DNA of 64,000 nt from JAXLYE01 sp046351595 (GTDB lineage Bacteria; Myxococcota_A; Polyangia; Palsa-1104; JAEUJZ01): NCBI GenBank assembly GCA_046351595.1, contig JAXLYE010000004.1, positions 947,156 through 1,011,155 on the forward strand. Direction: 5' to 3'. The notes under the pieces were generated by a model that was not told where the DNA came from, ran no database searches, and saw only the letters and a program-made list of their open reading frames with translations. The translations under genes and the position numbers were made by a program. Numbering within the stretch: position 1 is the stretch's first letter; each line of letters starts with the position of its first letter. Below, piece after piece: positions 56,782 through 64,000 of the stretch.

Positions 56782-57966
56782 ATGCAGAAGCCTCCCCACC
56801 GCGTCCTCCTCGTCGGCTGCGGCGGCATCGGCGGCGTCACCGCGGCGCAGCTGCTGCGCGCCGGCTGCGACGTCGACATCGTCACCGGCAACCCCGCGAT
56901 CCGCGACGTGCTCGGCGAGCGCGGCCTGCGCATCCGCGAGCTCGACCGCAGCGAGTGGACGGTGCGGCCGAAGCGCCAGCCGGTGGTGCGCGCCGACGAG
57001 CTGTATACGAGCTCGAGCGGCGCCTTCGACCTCTGCCTGCTTGCCACCAAGACGACGACGCTCGACGAGGCGGTGGCCGACGTGCGGCCGCTGCTGTCGC
57101 CGCGCGCGCAGCTCTTGTGCCTGCAGAACGGCCTGCCCGAGGAGCGGGTCGCGGCGGCGCTCGGCCCCGAGCGCGTCATCGGCTGCGTCGTCGGCTGGGG
57201 CGCGACCCTGCTCGGCCCGGGCTACTCGGCGCGGACCTCGAGCGGCGGCTTCCAGCTCGGGCGCGTCCATGCGCCCGACGGTCCCGATGGCGCTGGCCTG
57301 GCCAGCGACGAGGGCCTGCGCGGCGCCTCGCAGCTCCTCGAGCTCGCGGCCCCGACGCGCATCGTCGACAACTTCCGCGGCGTACGCTGGAGCAAGCTCG
57401 CCATCAACTGCGCCACCTCGACGCTGGGCGCCGCCGGCGGCGAGACCCTGGGGAGCCTCTTGCGCCACCGCTTCGTGCGCCGCCTGGCGCTGGAGATCTG
57501 GGCCGAGCTGTGCGCGGTCGCGCGCTGCGAGGGCGTGCGCCTGGCCAAGGTCGCGGGCACGGTCGACATCGCGCGCCTGGCCATCAGCGACGACGATCGC
57601 CGCCACAGCGTCGGCTCGCCGGGGCTGTTCCTCAAACACACGCTCTTGTGGGCGCTGGCGCTCAAGTTCCGCCGCATGCGCTCGTCGATGGCCGTCGCCA
57701 TCGAGCGCGGCCGCAAGCCCGAGATCGACTGGCTCAACGGCGAGATCGTGCGGCGCGGCGCACGCCACGGCATCCCGACGCCGCTGAACGCGGCGCTGGT
57801 GGCGCTCATCCACGACATCGTGGCCAAGCGCCAGCACCCGGGCCTCTCGACGCTGCGCGCGCTGTACGACCGCCTGAACAGCGGCGCGCTCGGCCCCCGT
57901 CCGGGCGCGCCGCCGCCGTCGCTGCCCGGCTTCCCGAGCGCGCCCGACGTGGCGCCATCGCCGTAG
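56782..57966 (+). CDS. ketopantoate reductase-like NADP-dependent oxidoreductase
   Basis: The N-terminal Rossmann fold has LLVGCGGIGGVTAAQLL and the loop CLLATKTTTLDEA. LLCLQNGLPEE and the C-terminal lysine region VRWSKLAINCATSTLGAA follow, as in PanE/ApbA proteins. Length is 394 residues, about 80 more than typical PanE, through extra helices and a Pro-rich tail. It may reduce 2-dehydropantoate, but such longer forms are often paralogues, so no symbol is given. The ATG has AGTAGGGG upstream. Confidence 0.83.
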   Translation: MQKPPHRVLLVGCGGIGGVTAAQLLRAGCDVDIVTGNPAIRDVLGERGLRIRELDRSEWTVRPKRQPVVRADELYTSSSGAFDLCLLATKTTTLDEAVADVRPLLSPRAQLLCLQNGLPEERVAAALGPERVIGCVVGWGATLLGPGYSARTSSGGFQLGRVHAPDGPDGAGLASDEGLRGASQLLELAAPTRIVDNFRGVRWSKLAINCATSTLGAAGGETLGSLLRHRFVRRLALEIWAELCAVARCEGVRLAKVAGTVDIARLAISDDDRRHSVGSPGLFLKHTLLWALALKFRRMRSSMAVAIERGRKPEIDWLNGEIVRRGARHGIPTPLNAALVALIHDIVAKRQHPGLSTLRALYDRLNSGALGPRPGAPPPSLPGFPSAPDVAPSP

Positions 57967-57975
57967 CCGAAGCGG

Positions 57976-59478
57976 CTACAGGATGTACTTCGACAGATCC
58001 GGATCCGCCAGGATCTTGTCGACGCGCTGCTTGACGTACTCGGCGGTGATCTCGACGGTCCACTCGCCGGCCGCGCCGACCTCGGGCGCCTCGAACGACA
58101 GCTCATCGAGCACGCGCTCGAGGATGGTCTGCAGGCGGCGCGCGCCGATGTTCTCCATGCGGCGGTTGGCCTCGGCCGCGATGCGCGCGATCTCGGCGAC
58201 CGCACCGTCGGTCCACTTGATGCGCACGCCCTCGGTCAAGAGCAGCGCCTCGTACTGCCGCGTCAGCGAGTTCTCGGGCTCGGTCAGGATGCGCACCAGG
58301 TCGGCCTGACCCAGCGGCTCGAGCTCGACGCGGATCGGGAAGCGCCCCTGCAGCTCGGGGATGAGATCGCTCGGCTTGCTGACGTGGAAGGCGCCGGCGG
58401 CGATGAACAGCACGTGGTCGGTCTTGACCGGCCCGTACTTGGTCGTCACCGTCGAGCCCTCGACGAGCGGCAGGAGGTCGCGCTGGACGCCCTCGCGCGA
58501 GACGTCCGGCCCGTGCGCCTTCTCGCGCCCGGCGATCTTGTCGATCTCGTCGACGAAGATGATCCCGGACTGCTCGGCGCGGTGCACGGCCTCGCGGTGG
58601 ACCTTGTCCTGGTCGATCAGCTTGCTCGCCTCTTCCTGCGTCAGCAGATCGAGCGCCTCGGGGATGCGGACCTTGCGCTTCTTCTTGCGGCTGCCGGCGC
58701 CGAACAGGTTCTGCAGCTGCGACAGGTCCAGCCCCATCTGCTCCATGCCGGTGCCACCGAGCATCTCGACGACCGGCCCCTGCTGCTCGGCCACGTCGAG
58801 CTCGACCTCACGCTGATCGAGCTTGCCGGCGCGCAGAAGCTCGCGCAGCTTCTCGCGCGTCGCCGAGCCCTCGCGGTCGCGCTCCTCGGACGCGGTCAGC
58901 TCGCCGGCGACGGGGCTCTGCGGGCGGATCGAGACGCCGCCGGCGTTGCGCGCGGTCGGCGGCAAGAGGATGTCGAGCAGCCGCTCCTCGGCGTGCTCGC
59001 GGGCGCGGGCGCGGACCTTGGCCCGCTCCTCGTCCTTGACCAGCTTGACGCTGACCTCGGCCAGGTCGCGCACCATCGAGTCGACGTCGCGGCCGACGTA
59101 GCCGACCTCGGTGAACTTGGACGCCTCGACCTTGATGAACGGCGCCTGCGTGAGCTTGGCCAGGCGCCGCGCGATCTCGGTCTTCCCGACGCCGGTAGGC
59201 CCGATCATGATGATGTTCTTGGGCGTGATCTCGTCGTGCAGGTGGCCGGGCACCTGCTGCCGCCGCCAGCGGTTGCGCAGCGCGATGGCGACGGCGCGCT
59301 TGGCCTGCTTCTGGCCGATGATGTAGCGGTCGAGCTCCTCGACGATGGTGCGCGGCGTCAGCAGCCTGGGGTCGGTGGCCCGCGGCAGCGGCCCGCGCGA
59401 GGTCCCGGCCGCAGCCTCGGTGCCGCGCGCCTCGCCCGGCTCTCCCGTTGTCGACGGCGGATCGCGTCGCTCGCTCAT
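57976..59478 (-). CDS. hslU: ATPase subunit of the HslVU protease
   Basis: HslU unfolds substrates for the HslV peptidase. The AAA motifs are intact: IMIGPTGVGKTEIARRL, FVDEIDKIAG, GRFPIRVEL, with the family's TEVGYVGRDV pore loop and the C-terminal DLSKYIL tail that activates HslV. At 500 residues it is longer than the usual 440-450, because of about 35 extra N-terminal residues rich in Pro, Gly and Glu. It starts 4 bp inside the hslV end (ATGA overlap). Confidence 0.96.
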   Translation of the reverse strand: MSERRDPPSTTGEPGEARGTEAAAGTSRGPLPRATDPRLLTPRTIVEELDRYIIGQKQAKRAVAIALRNRWRRQQVPGHLHDEITPKNIIMIGPTGVGKTEIARRLAKLTQAPFIKVEASKFTEVGYVGRDVDSMVRDLAEVSVKLVKDEERAKVRARAREHAEERLLDILLPPTARNAGGVSIRPQSPVAGELTASEERDREGSATREKLRELLRAGKLDQREVELDVAEQQGPVVEMLGGTGMEQMGLDLSQLQNLFGAGSRKKKRKVRIPEALDLLTQEEASKLIDQDKVHREAVHRAEQSGIIFVDEIDKIAGREKAHGPDVSREGVQRDLLPLVEGSTVTTKYGPVKTDHVLFIAAGAFHVSKPSDLIPELQGRFPIRVELEPLGQADLVRILTEPENSLTRQYEALLLTEGVRIKWTDGAVAEIARIAAEANRRMENIGARRLQTILERVLDELSFEAPEVGAAGEWTVEITAEYVKQRVDKILADPDLSKYIL

Positions 59479-60014
59479 GCCAGCTCCTCGAAGACGATCT
59501 GGTCGTTGGTGTAGATGCAGATCTCGGCGGCGATGTGCAGCGCGCGCTCGGCGACCTGACGGGGCGGCAGGCTCGTCGCCTCCAAAAGCGCCCGCGCCGC
59601 CGCCAGCGCGAACGGCCCGCCCGAGCCGATCGCCGCGGCGCCGCCGTCGGGCTCGAGCACGTCGCCGCCGCCCGAGAGCACCAGCGTGCGCTCGCGGTCC
59701 GCGACGATCAGCATCGCCTCCAGCCGCCGCAGCGCACGATCCGTGCGCCAGTCCTTGGCCAGCTCCACCGCCGCGCGCGCGAGCTGCTGGCCGTGCTCCT
59801 TGAGCTTGCCCTCCAGCCGCTCGAGCAGCGCCAGCCCGTCGGCGGACGAGCCGGCGAAGCCGCACAGGATGTGGCCCTCGCCCAGCCGTCGCAGCTTGCG
59901 CGCCGTCGCCTTCATGACGGTGTTGCCCAGCGTCACCTGCCCGTCCGAGCACAGGGCCACCTGCGTCCCGCGCCGCACGCACAGGACCGTGGTGGCGTGG
60001 TAGTCGCTTCTCAT
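59475..60014 (-). CDS. hslV: peptidase subunit of the HslVU protease
   Basis: The 179-residue proteasome-like beta subunit has the conserved HATTVLCVRRG start. After removal of the short leader the N-terminal Thr of TTVLCV is the nucleophile. DGQVTLGNTVMK, GFAGSSADGLALLERLE and IGSGGPFALAAARAL are the family signatures. It overlaps xerC and hslU by 4 bp each. Confidence 0.97.
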   Translation of the reverse strand: MRSDYHATTVLCVRRGTQVALCSDGQVTLGNTVMKATARKLRRLGEGHILCGFAGSSADGLALLERLEGKLKEHGQQLARAAVELAKDWRTDRALRRLEAMLIVADRERTLVLSGGGDVLEPDGGAAAIGSGGPFALAAARALLEATSLPPRQVAERALHIAAEICIYTNDQIVFEELA

Positions 60015-61300
60015 CGCTCCCTTCCCCTTCCTTCTTTTTTATGCCCGATCTCGCGGCGGATGTTGCGCCCGCCGTCGGTCACCCGTGGCAGCGGCGGTGC
60101 GGCGACGCGCGGCGCCGGCCCCGCCTCGGCGTGTGCCTCGATACGCGCCTCCGCTCGCGGGTGCCGGCTGAACTGCTCCCACAGGTACTGCAGGTCCACG
60201 TGCGCGTAGCGCGCCGTCGTCGACAGGTTCTTGTGCCCGAGCAGCTCCTGGATCGAGCGCAGGTCCGCGCCGGAGCCCAGAAGGTGCGTCGCATAGCTGT
60301 GCCGCAGCGCGTGCGGGTGGGTGTGGCCCAGGCCCGCCGCGGCCGCGTGGCGCTCGAGCCGCCGCCGCACCTCGCGCACGCCGAGCCGCTGCCCGCGCAC
60401 CGACAGGAACAGCGCCGCCCCGTCGAGATCGCCGGTCTTTTTGTTGCACAAGGTGGCGCGCACGGCCAGGTACTCGCGCAGCGCCCCCAGCGCCTTCTGC
60501 CCGGCCGGCACCACGCGCGCCTTGCGGCCCTTGCCGCTGCGCACCTGCACCGTCAGCAGCCCGTCGCCCTCGTCGCCGCGGCCGGCGTGCGGGTCGGCAA
60601 AGACCACGTGATCGAGGTCCAGCGCCACCGCCTCGCTGACGCGCAGCCCGGCGCCGTAGATCAGCTCGAGCAGCGCGCGATCGCGCCGCGCCTCGGCCTG
60701 CTCGCGCGGGGTGCCGTCGCCGTCGCTCTCGCCGTCGCTGTTCGGGATGGGGTCCGGTGCCGGCTCGGTCGCTTCCAGCAGCGCCGCCACCTGCTCGGGC
60801 GAGTGGAACTCGGGCAGGCGCCGCGGCGCCTTCTTCGGCTGCAGCAGCTTGGCCGGGTTCTCCTCGAACAGCCGCCGCCGCTTGAGGAACCCCAGGAAGC
60901 AGCGCAGCGCCGAGAGCTTGCGCCCGATCGTCACCGCCTCGTCGTGCGCGTGCCGGCTGGCGAGGAAGGCGCGGATCGCGACGAGGTCCAGGTCCGTCGC
61001 CGCGAGCGCGCGTCCCGGCTGCCCCGGCCGCCCGGGTCGAGCGTCCAGGAAATCGAGGAACTCGCGCACGTTCGTCACGTAGGCGCGCACCGTCTCGGGC
61101 GACAGCCGCCGCTCGTCGCGGATGTGCTCGATGAAGGCGGCGACCAGCGGCGAAAGCGGTGCCTCGTCGCTCGTCGCCGTCGCTGCCAGGGCTGGCGCGG
61201 CCGCGCGCGCACGGCCGGACGTCGCGGGTCGCCGCGCGCTCCCCGTCGTGCGCGCTCCGCTGGTCGCACCGGACACCGCCCGCTTCATGCGCGGCAGCAT
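60011..61300 (-). CDS. xerC: tyrosine recombinase XerC-type
   Basis: The recombinase resolves chromosome dimers at dif together with a partner. Catalytic residues are intact: Arg in YGAGLRVSEAVAL, Lys in RSGKGRKARVVP, HALRHSYATHLL, and GHKNLSTTARYAHV with the nucleophilic Tyr. The N-terminal SAM-like domain is about 60-150. Unusual are an insertion of about 25 residues rich in Asp/Gly/Glu (PNSDGESDGDG) before the catalytic Arg and a basic C-terminal extension of about 45 residues. It heads the xerC-hslV-hslU operon, an order also known from Bacillus. The start at 61300 is uncertain (61288 also possible). Confidence 0.9.
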   Translation of the reverse strand: MLPRMKRAVSGATSGARTTGSARRPATSGRARAAAPALAATATSDEAPLSPLVAAFIEHIRDERRLSPETVRAYVTNVREFLDFLDARPGRPGQPGRALAATDLDLVAIRAFLASRHAHDEAVTIGRKLSALRCFLGFLKRRRLFEENPAKLLQPKKAPRRLPEFHSPEQVAALLEATEPAPDPIPNSDGESDGDGTPREQAEARRDRALLELIYGAGLRVSEAVALDLDHVVFADPHAGRGDEGDGLLTVQVRSGKGRKARVVPAGQKALGALREYLAVRATLCNKKTGDLDGAALFLSVRGQRLGVREVRRRLERHAAAAGLGHTHPHALRHSYATHLLGSGADLRSIQELLGHKNLSTTARYAHVDLQYLWEQFSRHPRAEARIEAHAEAGPAPRVAAPPLPRVTDGGRNIRREIGHKKEGRGRER

Positions 61301-61334
61301 ATCGGAAATGCTGCGCGATAGACGCGCGCCGGCA

Positions 61335-61365
61335 TTGACGCGGCCGGGGAAAGCTGGCTGACTAG
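61335..61365 (+). promoter_or_regulatory. possible rpsU promoter
   Basis: TTGACG (61335-61340) is followed after 19 bp by GACTAG (61360-61365); the -10 element and the spacing are poor. Confidence 0.3.
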
Positions 61366-61413
61366 TGCGCCTGACCCGCCGAAAGAATATGGGCAGGAAG
61401 GAGGTGTGCGCCC

Positions 61414-61629
61414 TTGATCGGAAAGCCACTCGAAGTCGAAGTCCGAGACAACCTCGAGAAAGCGATGAAGATCCTCAAGCAGAAGATGTCCAAAGAAGGC
61501 ATCCTGCAAGAGGTCAAGCGCCGCCGCTTCTATGAGAAGCCCAGCGTTAAGCGCAAGCGCAAGATGCGCGAAGCGCGGAAGCGCCGCCGTCGCGAGATGA
61601 AGCGCAGAGGACAGTCGGTGGGCCGCTAG
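61414..61629 (+). CDS. rpsU: ribosomal protein bS21
   Basis: The 71-residue basic protein matches bS21: KPLEVEVRDNLEKAMKILKQ, FYEKPSVKRKRK and an Arg-rich end. bS21 of the small subunit helps mRNA engagement. It starts at TTG 61414, with the strong site AGGAAGGAGGTG 8 nt before. A terminator follows 31 bp after the stop. Confidence 0.96.
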   Translation: MIGKPLEVEVRDNLEKAMKILKQKMSKEGILQEVKRRRFYEKPSVKRKRKMREARKRRRREMKRRGQSVGR

Positions 61630-61660
61630 CCCGCCGCGCTGACCGCGCTCTCAAGGAAAG

Positions 61661-61698
61661 AGGCCCCGCCCGGAACCCCCGGCGGGGCCTTTTTCTTT
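61661..61698 (+). terminator. intrinsic terminator after rpsU
   Basis: AGGCCCCGCC pairs with GGCGGGGCCT across a short loop and is followed by TTTTCTTTT. Confidence 0.92.
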
Positions 61699-61731
61699 TC
61701 CGGCCCGTGTCGGCCCATGCGCCGCGGACTC

Positions 61732-61772
61732 GTGCGTCGAGGCCCCGTGCGTCGAGGCCCCGTGTGTCGAAG
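61732..61772. repeat. 15-bp tandem repeat, 2.7 units
   Basis: GTGCGTCGAGGCCCC occurs twice, then GTGTGTCGAAG, just after the rpsU terminator. Confidence 0.8.
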
Positions 61773-61799
61773 ATCGGCCGCTGCGGCGTGCTTTGCTAA

Positions 61800-61814
61800 A
61801 TTCTTAATAAGAAT
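61800..61814. promoter_or_regulatory. AT-rich inverted repeat ahead of the JAMM gene
   Basis: ATTCTT-AAT-AAGAAT lies in an AT-rich island of about 45 bp, 38 bp before the start codon. It could be part of a promoter or an operator. Confidence 0.4.
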
Positions 61815-61851
61815 GCCAAGTTACATAATTTTTCTTCGATGAAACGCGGGC

Positions 61852-62802
61852 GTGGACGACAATGGGCAAGTCTCCGTCGACCGACCGATGTCTGGCCCCC
61901 TGCACCGAGGCGCTCCGAGCCACGACCCGCTGCTGCGCCGCGCGACGCTCGTCCTGTACGCCGTCGGGGCGCTGGCGCTCGTGCTGGCGCTCGTGCTGTT
62001 CAAGCGGTCGCGCCCGACGCCGCCGTCGGTGCACCCGCTGCTCCGCGGGCTCGCGCGCGGCGAGGCGGCGCCGACGGTGCCGCGCCTGGACCCCGAGGAT
62101 CCGATGGCCAACGCCGCGGTGCTGCAGGCGGCGCTTCAGGAGATCCCGCCGCCGGGCCTGGACACCGGGGCCGAGCTCCGCTGCCAGGCCAGGCCGCGCC
62201 ACTTCGCGGTGATGCTCGACGGGCGGCTGTCGCGGGTGCGGCTGGACGCGCGCGCCGTGTGCCAGCTTTTGCGGCTCAAGCACATCTCGGTTTCGCAGCC
62301 CGACGTCGGTGAGCGCGGGGTCGCCGAGGTCGCGGCCTTCCTCGTCGGCCGCCGCCTGAACGAGGACGTCGACGTCACGCGCATCGTCGTGCCGCCCTTC
62401 CGCTACAGCGGCGACACCCTGACGTTCCACCCGGCCAGCCTCGGGCCGCTGGTCGCGGGCGAGCGCTTCATCGGCACCTACCACACGCACCCGGGCGGCG
62501 ACCTCGATCAGGGCGTGCTCTCGGAGGCGGACCTGTCGTGGATGGAGACAGGCTACGTCGACTTCGCCGGCGCCGTCGGGCCGCTCGCGCAGCCGAGTGA
62601 GCAGATCGACTGGCTGTTCGACATCGTCGACCCGCGCTCGGGCGGCTGGAACGTCTACGCCCACGAGCGCGGCCTCCTGCGCGAGATGCGCGAGCGCTGC
62701 GTGCGCGGTCCGGGCTGCCCGCTCAACGAGCTGCGCCTCGGCGGCAGCCGCTTCAACCTGCTGGCCCGCTGCTACGACGAGCGCGACGACGACCTGCCCT
62801 GA
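61852..62802 (+). CDS. membrane-anchored JAB/JAMM-type metallopeptidase-like protein
   Basis: The 316-residue protein has one N-terminal membrane helix (LVLYAVGALALVLALVLF) and an outer domain with the JAMM metal signature: GTYHTHPGGDLDQG, then SEADLSWM (HxHP, then SxxD). JAMM enzymes are zinc peptidases that remove ubiquitin-like tags or cleave small-molecule conjugates. Cys residues later in the protein (RCVRGPGC, ARCYDE) suggest disulfides outside the cytoplasm. The GTG at 61852 or the ATG at 61888 may be the start. The substrate is unknown. Confidence 0.8.
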   Translation: MDDNGQVSVDRPMSGPLHRGAPSHDPLLRRATLVLYAVGALALVLALVLFKRSRPTPPSVHPLLRGLARGEAAPTVPRLDPEDPMANAAVLQAALQEIPPPGLDTGAELRCQARPRHFAVMLDGRLSRVRLDARAVCQLLRLKHISVSQPDVGERGVAEVAAFLVGRRLNEDVDVTRIVVPPFRYSGDTLTFHPASLGPLVAGERFIGTYHTHPGGDLDQGVLSEADLSWMETGYVDFAGAVGPLAQPSEQIDWLFDIVDPRSGGWNVYAHERGLLREMRERCVRGPGCPLNELRLGGSRFNLLARCYDERDDDLP

Positions 62803-62832
62803 GCGGCGGCGCGGCGGGCCGTCCGCGTCGGC

Positions 62833-63951
62833 TCAGGCCTGCGGCCGCTGCGCGCCGAGCTCCAGCAGCTTCTGGGCGAACTCCGCGGCGCTCGGCCGCT
62901 CGTCGGGCTCGAGGCTGAGGCAGCGATCGACCAGCGCGCACAGCGCCGGATCGAGCTCGGGCCGCACGTCGCGAAGGCCGAGGACCTGCACGTCCTCGTC
63001 CTGGGCGCGCGCGTGGATCGGCGGCCGCGTGAACGGCAGCTGCCCCGACAGCAGCTCGAACGCCATCACCCCGAGGCTGAACATGTCCGACGAGGGCTCG
63101 GCGCGGTGCGAGCCGTGGGCCCAGTTCTCGGGCGCCATGTACATCGGCGTGCCGATGAGGATGCCGCTCTGCGTGACCTCGGCCGCGCTCAGCGATCCGA
63201 ACGTGATCTCCGACGGCTCCGCCGCCAGCGAGTCGAGCGACGGCAGGTTCTTGGGCAGCGACATCGGCTGCAGCTCCGGCACGCGCGGCGGCAGCGACAG
63301 GGAAACCGAGGACGGCGGCCGCGGCGGCTCGGTCGCCGCCGGCTTCAGCGTCACCGTCGGCGGGTCGAGCGGCGTGAGCGACGGATCCTCCGGGACCACG
63401 CTCTGCAGGCTCTGCCCGGGCAACAGGCTCAGCGTCGGCGGCTCGAACGGATCTTCGACCGGCTCGGGGCTCACCGCGAGCGGCGGCGCGGGCGGCGCGG
63501 GCAGCTTCGGCGGCACCGTCGACGGCGACGACGACGGCGACGGTAGCGACGGCGGCGGTAGCGACGGCGGCGGCGCGCTCGCGGCGGCCAGGGCCTGCGG
63601 GCTCGGGGCGCTGAGCGTCACCGTGCGCGCGTCCGGCCGCCCCGGATCCGGCAGCCCGCGCCGCGGCGGCATCGTCAGCGTCGGCGAGTCGAGCGGCGCG
63701 CTGTCCAGCCCCATCGTCGGCTCGAAGTCATCGAGCACGTCGTCCTCGGTTTCGAGCAGCGAGTCGGTCGGGGCCACACCGGGCCGGCTGCCGCCGACCG
63801 AGACAGCGCCGCTCGGGCGCCCGGCGAGCGGCCCGGGCAGGAGCAGCGACACGCCGAAGTCCGCCAGCTTGACGATGGGCAGCGGCTGCCGATCCCCGCC
63901 GGCGACCAGCACGTTCGCGGGCTTCAGATCCCGGTGCTCTGGAGTCTTCAT
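62833..63951 (-). pseudogene. Ser/Thr kinase lacking the N-lobe
   Basis: The frame begins with MKTPE directly followed by HRDLKPANVLV. It has LADFGVSLLL, then a Pro/Ser-rich insert of about 200 residues before GTPMYMAPENWA, and the usual C-lobe (SSDMFSLGVMAFELLSGQLP, LSLEPDERPSAAEF). The glycine loop and the ATP-binding Lys are missing. Upstream on the minus strand an in-frame TAG lies only 24 bp before the ATG. It is either a truncated kinase gene, an interrupted frame whose first half lies elsewhere, or a sequence error near the window edge. Confidence 0.6.
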
Positions 63952-64000
63952 CGAGAGTGGCCTTCCTAGAGTTCCCTAATAGAGCGGGCTCGATATATGA

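Noticed and set aside
54024..58034. A 4-kb open frame on the plus strand, spanning several genes
   Set aside because: It runs antisense to the phospholipase D and HAD genes and out of frame through the reductase gene. The translation is Arg/Ala/Pro noise, as expected from very high GC.

Overview
The window is GC-rich, densely coded DNA from a bacterium that I read as a member of the Myxococcota (the former delta-proteobacterial lineage). This is inferred from several features together: membrane-spanning Ser/Thr kinases with PEGA domains, lysine/alanine-rich H1-like protein, many lipoproteins and cysteine-rich secreted proteins, C-termini of the MYXO-CTERM type (Cys, hydrophobic run, Arg cluster), an Oar-like TonB-dependent receptor, and the order tilS-ftsH-folP-cdaA-cdaR. 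No rRNA, tRNA, CRISPR array, transposase or prophage was recognised.

Layout. 0.1-8.2 kb: a housekeeping block on the minus strand (tilS, ftsH, then the overlapping folP, cdaA and cdaR) for tRNA modification, membrane proteolysis, folate and cyclic-di-AMP synthesis. 8.3-16.6 kb: a thioredoxin-fold protein, a metallo-beta-lactamase-fold hydrolase, cell-envelope proteins, an H1-like DNA-binding protein with perfect 30-bp repeats, and a large glycine-rich surface protein. 16.6-24 kb: a kinase - TPR protein - beta-propeller lipoprotein cluster, a promoter region with two tandem-repeat arrays, and a 14-repeat WD40 lipoprotein. 24-29 kb: a secreted protein and an Oar-like receptor. 29-37 kb: a second kinase - TPR - propeller cluster, ending in a fusion of a degenerate trypsin fold with an ATPase, and faced by a divergent pseudokinase. 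37-49 kb: a PepSY membrane protein, ssb, several lipoproteins, a methyltransferase with a cyclic-nucleotide-binding-like domain, threonine dehydratase-like enzyme, a VWA protein and a PpiD-like chaperone. 50-57 kb: a disordered Lys/Ala/Glu protein with a zinc knuckle, a Tat-type phosphodiesterase, a site-2-type protease, a cardiolipin-synthase-like enzyme, a HAD hydrolase and a PanE-like reductase. 58-64 kb: the xerC-hslV-hslU operon, rpsU, a membrane-anchored JAMM protein and a kinase lacking its N-lobe.

The main discovery candidate is in 28.9-37.1 kb. The second kinase cluster originally carried a single gene for a TPR-plus-seven-bladed-propeller protein. A 1,680-bp segment carrying phaZ now splits it: the upstream part stops in the middle of a propeller blade, the downstream part starts with the missing half of that blade in the same frame, and both junctions carry the same 7 bp (TAGCGCA). 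Joining the halves gives seven blades. The same kinase, TPR and propeller parts occur as three separate genes at 16.6-21.1 kb, so this looks like a recurring signalling module in which the fusion links the TPR and propeller parts. In the second copy it is co-oriented with a protease-dead trypsin/ATPase fusion and faces a catalytically dead kinase.
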